From NCBI RefSeq assembly GCF_015209505.1, contig NZ_JADEYC010000014.1, positions 157,290 to 221,289 on the forward strand: a DNA stretch of 64,000 nucleotides. The letters run 5' to 3'. Made by a program: the position numbers and the translations under genes. Below are positions 36,120-43,825 of the stretch, piece by piece (the stretch's first letter is position 1; every line of letters starts with the position of its first letter). Under the pieces are notes generated by a model, which was given only the letters and a program-made list of their open reading frames with translations, was not told the DNA's origin and made no database searches. This stretch comes from Saccharopolyspora montiporae. GTDB lineage: Bacteria; Actinomycetota; Actinomycetes; Mycobacteriales; Pseudonocardiaceae.

Positions 36120-36977
36120 ATGACCGTCCGGGTGCAGCAGGTCGTCGAGGCGCTGGAGGCGGCCTACCCGCCGGAGCTGGCCGAGGGCTGGGACTCCGTC
36201 GGGCTGGCGGTAGGTGATCCGCAGACGGCGGTGCAGCGCGTCGTGTTCTGCGTGGATCCGGTCGAAGCGACCGTGGACGAGGCGATCGGTTTCGGCGCCC
36301 AGCTGCTCGTCGCGCACCACCCGCTGCTGCTGCGCGGGATCCACGAGGTGCGCGCCGACGACCCCAAGGGCCGCCTGGTGCACCGGCTGATCCGCTCCGG
36401 GATGGCGCTGTACTGCGCGCACACCAGCGCCGACAGCGCGGTGCACGGGGTTTCCGACGCGCTGGCCGCCGCGCTCGGCGTCACCGCCGAACGCCCGCTG
36501 GCCCCGCACGCGCCGGGTGCGGACACCGGGCTCGGCCGGATCGGTCGGTTGCCCGCCCCCGAACCGTTCCGCGACTTCGTCGCCCGCGTCGCCGACCAGC
36601 TGCCCAGCACGGCCTGGGGCGTGCGCGGAGCGGGCGATCCGGACCGGGAGATCCGCAGCGTCGCGGTGTGCGGCGGCTCCGGTGACTCGAACCTGGCCGC
36701 GGCGACCGCTGCCGGCGTGGACGCCTACGTGACCGCCGATCTGCGCCACCACCCGGCCGCCGAGCACGCGGCGCTGGCGGAGGTCCCGGGTGGACGGCCG
36801 CCCGCGCTGGTCGACGTGGCGCACTGGGCGAGCGAATGGCCCTGGTGCCAGCAGGCGGCCGACATCGTCTCGGCAGCGTTGCCGGATAGTGTCGAGGTTC
36901 TCGTTTCCACTCGCCGCACCGACCCGTGGACCCTCCACGCGGGTGCGGCTTCCGATCAAGGGAGGGCGTCCGCGTGA
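36120..36977 (+). CDS. NIF3/YbgI family protein (dinuclear metal GTP cyclohydrolase-like)
   Basis: A 285-residue NIF3-family protein. The metal-binding hallmarks AHHPLLL near residue 62 and CAHTSADSAVHGVSDALA near 100 are present, with a second His/Glu pattern near the C-terminus (VDVAHWASEW). Exact substrate is unknown; a GTP cyclohydrolase-like or tetrahydrofolate role has been proposed for the family. ATG at 36120 is chosen with GGAG just upstream. Its stop overlaps the next gene's GTG start, as in mycobacteria (Rv2230c-Rv2229c). Confidence 0.9.
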   Translation: MTVRVQQVVEALEAAYPPELAEGWDSVGLAVGDPQTAVQRVVFCVDPVEATVDEAIGFGAQLLVAHHPLLLRGIHEVRADDPKGRLVHRLIRSGMALYCAHTSADSAVHGVSDALAAALGVTAERPLAPHAPGADTGLGRIGRLPAPEPFRDFVARVADQLPSTAWGVRGAGDPDREIRSVAVCGGSGDSNLAAATAAGVDAYVTADLRHHPAAEHAALAEVPGGRPPALVDVAHWASEWPWCQQAADIVSAALPDSVEVLVSTRRTDPWTLHAGAASDQGRASA

Positions 36978-37708
36978 AAGCCGACCCCGCCGTTCAGCGA
37001 CGGCTGCTCGACCTCGTGGCCGATGACGCCGAGCTCACCCGCGCCGCCCACCGGCGCCGCAATCTGCCCGAGCTCGCCGAGATCGACGAGGCCGAGCGCG
37101 ATCTGCAGGCCAAGCGGGACGATCTCGTCGTGGCGCAGACCTCCGCGGGCGATCTGGAGCGCGAGGTCAAGCGGCTGGAGGGCGAGGTGGAGCAGATCCG
37201 CGCCCGCGAGCAGCGCGACCGAGAACGCATGGAGGCGGGCGGATCGGCCAAGCAGATGGCCGATCTGGACAGCGAGCTGCAGACGCTGAGCCGCAGGCAG
37301 GGCGTGCTGGAGGACGAGCTGCTCGACGTCATGGAGCAGCGCGAGGCGCTGGACACCAACGTGTCGAAGGCGCGGGAGGCCGTCGACGCGGCCGAGGAGC
37401 GGCTGGCCGATGCGCAGCGGCGCCGGGACGAGGCGTTCACCGATCTGGACGCCGCCGAGTCCCGCTACCGCGAGGACCGGGACAGCATCGTCGCCGAACT
37501 GCCGGAGGACCTGCTCGCCGTCTACGACCGGGTCCGCGCGCAGCGCGGCGTGGGTGCCGGCGCGTTGCAGGGCAGCCGGTGCGAGGCGTGCCGGCTGGAA
37601 CTCGATCGGGCCGCGCTGGTGGAGGTCCGCGAGGCCGCGGCCGACGACGTCGTCCGCTGCGCCGAGTGCGGCGCGATCCTGGTGCGCACCGGGGGGTCCG
37701 GCCGGTGA
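36974..37708 (+). CDS. Coiled-coil protein with C-terminal C4 zinc ribbon
   Basis: A 244-residue protein. Residues 25-175 form a charged coiled coil (ERDLQAKRDDLVVAQ through REAVDAAEERLADAQRRR); the end holds four zinc cysteines in two CxxC pairs (CEAC near 204, CAEC near 229). Members of this family (Rv2229c-like) occur beside NIF3 and RNase H genes and have been proposed to act in ribosome or RNA-linked processes; the job is unproven. GTG start overlaps the nif3 stop and its own stop overlaps the next GTG, making a fully coupled operon. Confidence 0.9.
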   Translation: MKADPAVQRRLLDLVADDAELTRAAHRRRNLPELAEIDEAERDLQAKRDDLVVAQTSAGDLEREVKRLEGEVEQIRAREQRDRERMEAGGSAKQMADLDSELQTLSRRQGVLEDELLDVMEQREALDTNVSKAREAVDAAEERLADAQRRRDEAFTDLDAAESRYREDRDSIVAELPEDLLAVYDRVRAQRGVGAGALQGSRCEACRLELDRAALVEVREAAADDVVRCAECGAILVRTGGSGR

Positions 37709-38859
37709 GTTCGCGCGTGGTGATCGAGGCCGACGGCGGGTCCCGCGGCAATCCCGGCCCGGCCGGGGCCGGTGCCCTGGTGCGCGACGCCGACAGCGGG
37801 GCGGTGCTCGCCGAGCGGTCCGTTCCGCTGGGGTGGGCCACGAACAACCACGCCGAGTACCGCGGGCTCATCGAGGGGCTGGCGGCGGCGGCCGATCTCG
37901 GTGCCCGGGTTGCCGAGGTCCGGATGGATTCCAAGCTCGTCGTCGAGCAGATGTCCGGGCGTTGGCGGATCAAGCACGAGAACCTGCAGCAGCTGGCCGT
38001 CGAGGCGCGGCAGCTGCTGGACCGGTACGACGAGGTGCGCCTGGAGTGGGTGCCGCGCGCGGACAACGCCGACGCCGACCGGCTCGCGAACCGGGCGATG
38101 GACGAACAGGAGCGCGGCGGGTCCGATCCCGCGCCGGAGCCCACGCCCGAAACCGGGCAGGACCCGGCTGCGCAGGACGCGACCTCCACTCCGACCACCT
38201 CGGCGGGATCGTGGCTGGGCGCCGTGGGGGCGCCGACCCGGTTGCTGCTGCTGCGGCACGGTCAGACCGCGATGTCGGTGGACAAGCGCTACTCGGGCCG
38301 CGGTGACGTGGAGCTGACCGCGCTCGGTGCGCAGCAGGCCGCCGCGGCGGCCAAGCGGCTGGCGGCCGAGGCGGAGGTGCTCGGTGCCGAACAGCCGCTC
38401 CCGGTGATCTGTTCCCCGCTGGCCCGCGCCCGGCAGACGGCGCAGGCGGTGGTCGAGGCGACCGGTGGTCAGCTGGAGACCGACGACGGCCTGCTGGAGA
38501 CGGACTTCGGCGGCTGGGAGGGCCTGACGTTCGGCGAAGCGGCGGCGCAGTACCCGCAGCTGCACCGCGGGTGGCTGGGCGATCCGAGCGCGGAACCGCC
38601 GGGCGGGGAGAGCCTGGAGGCGGTGCACGAGCGGGTCGGCGTGGCCTGCGGCCGACTGCTGGAGCGCTATGCCGGTCGGACCCTGGTTCTGGTCAGCCAC
38701 GTCACGCCGATCAAGTCGGTGCTGCGCACGGCCCTGGATGCCGGGCCGTCGGTGTTCTACCGGCTGCACCTGGACCTCGCGTCGCTGTCCGTCGCGGAGT
38801 TCTACCCGGATGGCAACGCCTCGGTGCGCCTGGTCAACGACACGACGCACTGCCCCTGA
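37705..38859 (+). CDS. Bifunctional RNase H1 / phosphatase (CobC-like)
   Basis: A 384-residue two-domain enzyme. Residues 1-135 are RNase HI: ADGGSRGNPGPAG carries the first Asp, NNHAEYRGLIEGL the Glu, MDSKLVVEQM the second Asp and RADNADADRLAN the last. A Pro/Thr-rich linker follows (about 137-170). Residues 180-384 are a histidine phosphatase: LLLRHGQTA with the catalytic His, LETDFGGWEGL and VLVSHVTPIKSVL with the second His. The mycobacterial orthologue Rv2228c degrades RNA in RNA/DNA hybrids and has alpha-ribazole phosphatase activity for cobalamin, so it links the two nearby cobalamin genes. Confidence 0.95.
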   Translation: MSSRVVIEADGGSRGNPGPAGAGALVRDADSGAVLAERSVPLGWATNNHAEYRGLIEGLAAAADLGARVAEVRMDSKLVVEQMSGRWRIKHENLQQLAVEARQLLDRYDEVRLEWVPRADNADADRLANRAMDEQERGGSDPAPEPTPETGQDPAAQDATSTPTTSAGSWLGAVGAPTRLLLLRHGQTAMSVDKRYSGRGDVELTALGAQQAAAAAKRLAAEAEVLGAEQPLPVICSPLARARQTAQAVVEATGGQLETDDGLLETDFGGWEGLTFGEAAAQYPQLHRGWLGDPSAEPPGGESLEAVHERVGVACGRLLERYAGRTLVLVSHVTPIKSVLRTALDAGPSVFYRLHLDLASLSVAEFYPDGNASVRLVNDTTHCP

Positions 38860-38883
38860 GTCGAGAGCGCCGGACTCCTGGGG
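38853..38883 (+). terminator. Imperfect hairpin at the end of the RNase H gene
   Basis: CCCC-TGAGTC pairs with GACTC-CT-GGGG across a ten-base loop with an inner mismatch, overlapping the stop codon. It may end the cobC-to-RNase H operon before the rnpB promoter. Confidence 0.35.
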
Positions 38884-38925
38884 ACCGCTCGCGGGCCTGA
38901 TCGGCGCGCCGCGCGCGCTCCCGGC

Positions 38926-38931
38926 TAAACT
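38926..38931 (+). promoter_or_regulatory. -10 box of rnpB
   Basis: TAAACT at 38926-38931 would start transcription near 38938-38941, where the RNase P RNA helix P1 begins. Confidence 0.6.
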
Positions 38932-38940
38932 CGGGCGGAG

Positions 38941-39340
38941 CGGATGAGTCGGCCGGGCGGCCGCGGCGGTTCCGCCCGTCGAGGAAAGTCCGGACTCCGC
39001 AGGGCAGGGTGGTTGCTAACGGCAACCCGGGGAAACCCGCGGGAAAGTGCCACAGAAAGCAGACCGCCCGGCGGGTTCGCCCGCCGGGTAAGGGTGAAAC
39101 GGTGGTGTAAGAGACCACCAGCGCCCCGGGTGACCGGGGCGGCTCGGCAAACCCCACCCGGAGCAAGGTCAAGAGGGCGCTGCGCGCGCCTGCGCGGACG
39201 TTCGAGGGTTGCCCGCCCGAGGTCCGCGGGTAGACCGCACGAACCTGTCGGCAACGGCAGGTCGAGATGGATGGCCGCCGAACGGGTCGCTGCGAAGCAC
39301 CCGGGAACAGAATCCGGCTTACAGGCCGACTCATCCGCCC
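38941..39340 (+). ncRNA. rnpB: RNase P RNA, bacterial class A
   Basis: About 400 bases. The closing P1 helix joins CGGATGAGTCGGCC at the 5' end with GGCCGACTCATCCG at 39324-39337. The conserved core is clear: GAGGAAAGTCCGGACTCC near 38981, then CAGAAAGCAGACCGC, GGTAAGGGTGAAACGGTG near 39087, AGAGACCACCAGC and the 3' GAACAGAATCCGGCTTACAGG. The RNA processes the 5' ends of tRNAs. Exact ends are set by the P1 pairing and could be off by a few bases. Confidence 0.95.
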
Positions 39341-39363
39341 CTTCCCGCCGAGCACGTCTCCAT

Positions 39364-39383
39364 CCCGACCGTCGTCGGTCGGG
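39364..39383 (+). terminator. Terminator-like hairpin after rnpB
   Basis: Perfect eight-base arms CCCGACCG and CGGTCGGG around TCGT, 24 bases past the RNase P RNA end. No U-run. Confidence 0.65.
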
Positions 39384-40158
39384 CGGATCGCGGCGAACCG
39401 CCGGTCTCCGAGGGGCGAGCAGACGTTGAGACGGAGGTCCGCCCCGCCTCGCAGGTCGACCCATCCGCCCTCGCGCATGATCCGCACCACTCCCGCAGCG
39501 CCGCGGTGCGCCGAGCGGACCTGTCCGCTGCTCCGAACGGCCCTGCCCGCCGCGTGCTCGCCGCGTCCTCGTCCCGCGCCACGGCGGGTGGTTCCGCCGC
39601 ATCCCGCGCCACATCCGGCATTTCGCCCCGACCTGCTGTTCCGGTTGCTCGGATCCGCCACTGGCCGCCGAGCGGGTGTGGCATGATCGTCCCTGGTGAC
39701 GCGGAATGCACGGACCTGCACCGAGTGCCTCGGGCGGGACCCGTTACGCTGAGTCCGCGAGTCAAGATCACCCGGCCGGATCGCCGTGCTGCGGCGCGGG
39801 TTTCACGTGATCCGGACGAGTGCATCTGGCGCCATGTGGGGAGATCCACTGTCCACGAGCAGGTGCACGGTGCGTGACGAACGGACTCGCAACCGAGTGA
39901 CCGGGTACCGGTCCTGCGGTCGGGAAACCGGTCGTGGGGCGGCTTTCCGCCGCGGTGCGCGGGATGGAGCACGCTCGATCGGCCCATTCGCCGCAGGACG
40001 GTCCGGGCTGTCCCGGGAGTGGTCCGAGCACACCGCAGCGGACAACCACTAACTTCTGGTCACCACATCATGTTCTACTCGTACCTGCGTGCCGGGGGAA
40101 TCCCGGTGTGCCGAGGTACCGGGCCCGACGACACTGAAGCGCACCCAGGGGTAACGAG
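39384..40158 (+). other. Gene-poor gap between rnpB and the T4SS-like operon
   Basis: I see no supportable gene in these 775 bases; open frames on both strands are rich in Arg and Gly and have no ribosome site or recognisable protein pattern. A 15-base palindrome GACCGG-GTA-CCGGTC stands at 39899-39913. The region likely holds the promoter and control sites of the secretion operon, whose first gene has AGGGG seven bases before its ATG. It could also hide a small RNA. Confidence 0.4.
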
Positions 40159-40446
40159 ATGACCGTCATGTCGCTGGAAGCACTGGCACAACTGGATGTG
40201 CTGGCGCAGCAGGAAGTCGGCACCAGTGGCATCCAGAGGTGGATCCTGGACAACCTGCTGCCCCTGCTGCTGTTGACGGTCGCCGTGCTGCTGCTGTGGC
40301 TCGGCGGCGGCAAGGGCGACAACGCCGGTGTCATGCGACGGGTCGGCGGCGTGATCGTCGCGCTGGCGATCATCGGGCTGGCCGTCAACGGCGCGGGCGT
40401 GGACATCGGCACGTTCATCGCCGGCTTGTTCTCCACCAGCGGGTGA
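40159..40446 (+). CDS. Small two-helix membrane protein, VirB2/pilin-like
   Basis: A 95-residue protein with two hydrophobic helices (about 32-48 and 62-80) joined by a short basic loop (GGGKGDNAGVMRR), the layout of VirB2/TrbC-type major pilins, though no cleavable signal is obvious. It begins a tightly packed operon of type IV secretion-like genes, which is the main basis for the call. ATG at 40159, with AGGGG upstream; a second ATG three codons later is possible. An unrelated small membrane protein is the alternative. Confidence 0.55.
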   Translation: MTVMSLEALAQLDVLAQQEVGTSGIQRWILDNLLPLLLLTVAVLLLWLGGGKGDNAGVMRRVGGVIVALAIIGLAVNGAGVDIGTFIAGLFSTSG

Positions 40447-40452
40447 TCAGCA

Positions 40453-40953
40453 GTGCGCGTTCGCACCGATGACGAGGTCTACCGGGTCGATGCGGTGTGG
40501 CTCGGCCCGCCGCGGGCCACCTTCCCGTGGCGGGCGCGCTACGTGGCCTGGGGTGTCGGTCTCGTGGTGTTCCTGCTGGTGCTGGCCGTCGAGCGCCGGA
40601 TGGGCATCGGTTTCGGATTCATCTCCACCGGGTGGGCCGTGGTGATCACGGTCGCGCTCACCCAGGTCATCTGCTCGCGCATCGGTCACGAACGTCCGTT
40701 GAGCGCGGTGTTGGTGATGTGGCTGCGCGAACTGACCGCGCCCCGGGAGCGGAGTTCCGGCACCGGAGGTGCCGCCAGCGCCGCGCAGATCCGGGTCCGG
40801 AACCACCGGCCGCGCCCGGCCGAAACCGGGCGCAGGCGTCCGGAGCGGCGGCAGCGGGCGCGTTCCGGCCGCGGCGGCCGGCGCGACGCGGTTTCCAGCA
40901 GGCGAACTCGTAGCAAGGAGGTTCGGGGTGTTCGGTCGCCGGCGAGGCCGTGA
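40453..40953 (+). CDS. VirB3/PrgI-like membrane protein
   Basis: A 166-residue protein with two membrane helices (about 30-47 and 54-75) near the N-terminus and a long Arg-rich cytoplasmic tail (residues 95-166). This matches the small VirB3/PrgI/TcpE-type inner-membrane partners that precede VirB4 ATPases in Gram-positive systems. Its last 26 bases overlap the ATPase gene, so the two are coupled. The basic tail could contact DNA or the ATPase. No enzymatic motif. Confidence 0.6.
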   Translation: MRVRTDDEVYRVDAVWLGPPRATFPWRARYVAWGVGLVVFLLVLAVERRMGIGFGFISTGWAVVITVALTQVICSRIGHERPLSAVLVMWLRELTAPRERSSGTGGAASAAQIRVRNHRPRPAETGRRRPERRQRARSGRGGRRDAVSSRRTRSKEVRGVRSPARP

Positions 40954-43825
40954 GCGCAACACGAACCAGATGCCGGGAGCGGTCCGCGGCTCCACCGGCA
41001 AGGGCGGCGGAGCCAAGAAGAAGCAGCCCCGCGGGCTCGGCGACGAGCAGTCGATCCCGCAGTACACCCCGTCGATCGCGGCCCGGTCCATCGACGGCCA
41101 CCTGCTGCGCACCGGTCAGGACGTGTTCGCCTGGTACCGGTTGTCCCCGCAGCGCTGGTCGTTCCGCTCGGATTCGCAGCGCCAGGACCTCATCGCCGCG
41201 ATCGCGGGCCAATACGCGGAGTTGCAGGGCCGGTGGATGCACCTGCGCGTCACCAACCGCCCGTACCCGATCCGGATGTGGGCCGAGGCGCACGTGCACA
41301 ACGCGCGCAACCCGCTGCCGGACACTCCGGACGCGTTGAGCTTCGACGACTACATGGTCGGTGAGCAGCAGCAGCTGATGGGCCGTTCCATGGCCGAGAA
41401 GGAGGTCTACCTCGGCGTCCAGGTGCAGACCCGCAACGTGGTGGACCGCGCGGTGGAACGCGCCGCACCGCTGCTGCAGCGGGTGTTCCCGGAGGCGGTG
41501 GATGCCGAGCTCGTCGCGCTGGACAGCGAGATCGACCACCTGGACCAGGTGATCGGTTCGGCGGGGCTGGACGGGCGTCCGGTCACCGCCGAGGAGGTCT
41601 CCTGGCTGATGCACCGGTCCTGCTCGCTGGGCCTGCCTGCGCCGCGCAACCTGCCCGCGGTCCCGGGAGCGCCGTGGGAACCGGAGGACCTCGCGTCGTT
41701 CACCGACGCCTCGGACATGCACCAGGAGCCGTACGCGCCGACCGTGACGGTCCGCGGGCGCACCGGTTCCAACGCCGGCATCACCCGGCACGTGGCGCTG
41801 CTGACCGTGGGCCAGTCGCACGGGCTGCAGATCCCGGAGATCGACGATCCGTGGATGCAGCACTCCGACCGGCTGCCCGCGCCCGTGGAGTGGTCGGCGC
41901 GCATCTACGTCCGCCGGCCCGAGGAGGTCGGCGGCGAGCTGCAGCGGCAGATGAACAAGGTCCGCTCCCAGGTGCGGCACTACACCGAGGAGCACGGGCT
42001 GGAGCCACCGACCTCGCTGGCCCGCCAGGCCGGCCGGGTGCTGGAGATCGACGACGAGATGACCACCGGGTTCACCGCGCTGGCCACCCGGGTGCGCTCC
42101 TGGTGGCGCGCGGCGGTCTCCGGTCCGACCGAGCGCGACGCGCTGCGGCTGGCCCAGCAGCTGCTGGACCTGTACAAGCCCAAGATCGCCATCGAGCACC
42201 CGGAAGCGCAGTACGCGATGGCCCGCGAGTTCATCCCGGGCGAACCGCTGGCCAACGGTGCCTACATGCGCCGCGGTTCGGTCGTGTGGGCGGCGTCCGG
42301 CGTTCCGCAGGCCACTGCCGAGGTCGGCGACCGGCGCGGCATCCTGCTCGGCGAGACGTGCACCGCGACTCGGCGTCCGGTGGCCTGGGATCCGTGGATG
42401 GCGCAGGAAGTACGCGACGCGTCCGGGCTGACCGCCCTGGTCGCCGGGCTCGGCGGCGGGAAGTCGTTCCTCGGCGGCGGAATCGTGTACAAGACACTGC
42501 GCGCCGGCGGGACCTGGACGTTGCTGGACCCGTCCGGACCGCTGGCCGAGCTGTGCAAACTGCCCGAACTGCGGCCCTACGCGCGGCCGATCAACCTGCT
42601 CAACGCCCAGCCCGGCATCCTCAACCCGTACCGGGTGGTGGCCGAGCCGGAGCTGGAGCACTTCGTCGACGAGGACGATCCGGAACGCAGCTGGCGGCGG
42701 GAGCGCGCGCTGGCCGCGGCCACCCGCAGGCGACTCGTGCTCGACGTGCTCACCGGGCTGCTGCCCTTCGAGGTCGCCCGGTTGCCGCAGACCCGGATCG
42801 TGCTGCTGCGCGCCGTCCGCGCGGTCGGCGGGCGGGCCGATGCGCACCCGGGCATGGTCTTCGAGGCGCTGCGCCGGGACGCCAGCGAGCACCACGAGCA
42901 CGCGATCGTGGTCGCCGACTTCCTCGACGAGATCCGGGAGCGGATGTCGCTGCTCATCCCGGAAGCCGACGCCGACCCGTACTCCGAGCACCGCGAGGAC
43001 CGGCTCACCGTGCTCACGATGGCCGGGCTGAACCTGCCCAAGGACGGTGTGGGCCGCGAGCACTGGACCGACGCCGAGGCGCTCGGCGTGCAGATGCTCA
43101 ACCTCGCCGCCTGGCTGACCCAGCGCTCGCTGTACGAACGGCCGAAGGACGAGCGCAAGGGCGTGTGGATCGACGAGGCGTTCTTCCTGTCCGAGGTGCC
43201 GACCGGCCGGGTGCTGATGAACCGGTTCGCCCGCGACTCGCGGAAGTGGAACGTGCGGGTGCTGCTGTCCAGCCAGATCCCGGACGACTTCCTGCGCATC
43301 CAGGGCTTCGTCTCGCTGCTGGATTCGGTGTTCATCGGGCGCCTGGACGACGAGCAGGCGCAGGCCGATGCGCTGCGGCTGCTCAAGGTTCCGGTCGACG
43401 CCGGGTACGAGCAGGTGGTGGCCGCGCTCGGCCGCAGGCCGGGTCCGGCGCGCAACAGCACCGAACGGGACCGCGCACCGCGGCAGTTCATCTTCGGGGA
43501 CGGCGCGGGCGGAGTGGAGAAGATCCGCATCGACTTCTCCGGTCCGCACCTGGAACACCTCCGCGAGGCGCTGGACACCACACCGGCCGCCAAGGACGCG
43601 GTCGACCGGCGCGAGCTGCGCGCCGGCGGGGACGGCGCCAACTCCGACCGCGGTGATCCGGCCCGGCCCATCGGCGCGGCGGTCCCGGACGTCGACGACC
43701 GCTCCGCGGAGTTCGAGGACTTCGACGAGTTCGAGCTGGAATCGGTCGGCATCGGCTACGGCGATGACGACGGCGAGCGCTCGGCCCGCCAGCAGGGCGA
43801 GCGGGGTGGGGACGACGCCCGGTGA
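40928..43825 (+). CDS. VirB4/TraC-like type IV secretion ATPase
   Basis: A 965-residue ATPase. Walker A GLGGGKS is at residues 507-513 (VAGLGGGKSFLGGG) and Walker B near 746-751 (GVWIDEAFFL). The segments GDRRGILLGETC, YKTLRAGGTWTLLDPSGPLA and SSQIPDDFLRIQGFVSLLDS are typical of VirB4-like and TraC-like conjugation ATPases. The N-terminal half holds the RSDSQRQDL-type membrane-linked domain. GTG at 40928 follows a strong AAGGAGG at six bases, which decides this start over longer open frames. The acidic C-terminal tail (residues 920-965) is low-complexity. VirB4 powers assembly and substrate movement. Confidence 0.85.
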   Translation: MFGRRRGRERNTNQMPGAVRGSTGKGGGAKKKQPRGLGDEQSIPQYTPSIAARSIDGHLLRTGQDVFAWYRLSPQRWSFRSDSQRQDLIAAIAGQYAELQGRWMHLRVTNRPYPIRMWAEAHVHNARNPLPDTPDALSFDDYMVGEQQQLMGRSMAEKEVYLGVQVQTRNVVDRAVERAAPLLQRVFPEAVDAELVALDSEIDHLDQVIGSAGLDGRPVTAEEVSWLMHRSCSLGLPAPRNLPAVPGAPWEPEDLASFTDASDMHQEPYAPTVTVRGRTGSNAGITRHVALLTVGQSHGLQIPEIDDPWMQHSDRLPAPVEWSARIYVRRPEEVGGELQRQMNKVRSQVRHYTEEHGLEPPTSLARQAGRVLEIDDEMTTGFTALATRVRSWWRAAVSGPTERDALRLAQQLLDLYKPKIAIEHPEAQYAMAREFIPGEPLANGAYMRRGSVVWAASGVPQATAEVGDRRGILLGETCTATRRPVAWDPWMAQEVRDASGLTALVAGLGGGKSFLGGGIVYKTLRAGGTWTLLDPSGPLAELCKLPELRPYARPINLLNAQPGILNPYRVVAEPELEHFVDEDDPERSWRRERALAAATRRRLVLDVLTGLLPFEVARLPQTRIVLLRAVRAVGGRADAHPGMVFEALRRDASEHHEHAIVVADFLDEIRERMSLLIPEADADPYSEHREDRLTVLTMAGLNLPKDGVGREHWTDAEALGVQMLNLAAWLTQRSLYERPKDERKGVWIDEAFFLSEVPTGRVLMNRFARDSRKWNVRVLLSSQIPDDFLRIQGFVSLLDSVFIGRLDDEQAQADALRLLKVPVDAGYEQVVAALGRRPGPARNSTERDRAPRQFIFGDGAGGVEKIRIDFSGPHLEHLREALDTTPAAKDAVDRRELRAGGDGANSDRGDPARPIGAAVPDVDDRSAEFEDFDEFELESVGIGYGDDDGERSARQQGERGGDDAR

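Noticed and set aside
39786..40052. 88-codon open frame in the gap after rnpB
   Set aside because: No ribosome site, Arg/Gly-rich composition, no recognisable family.
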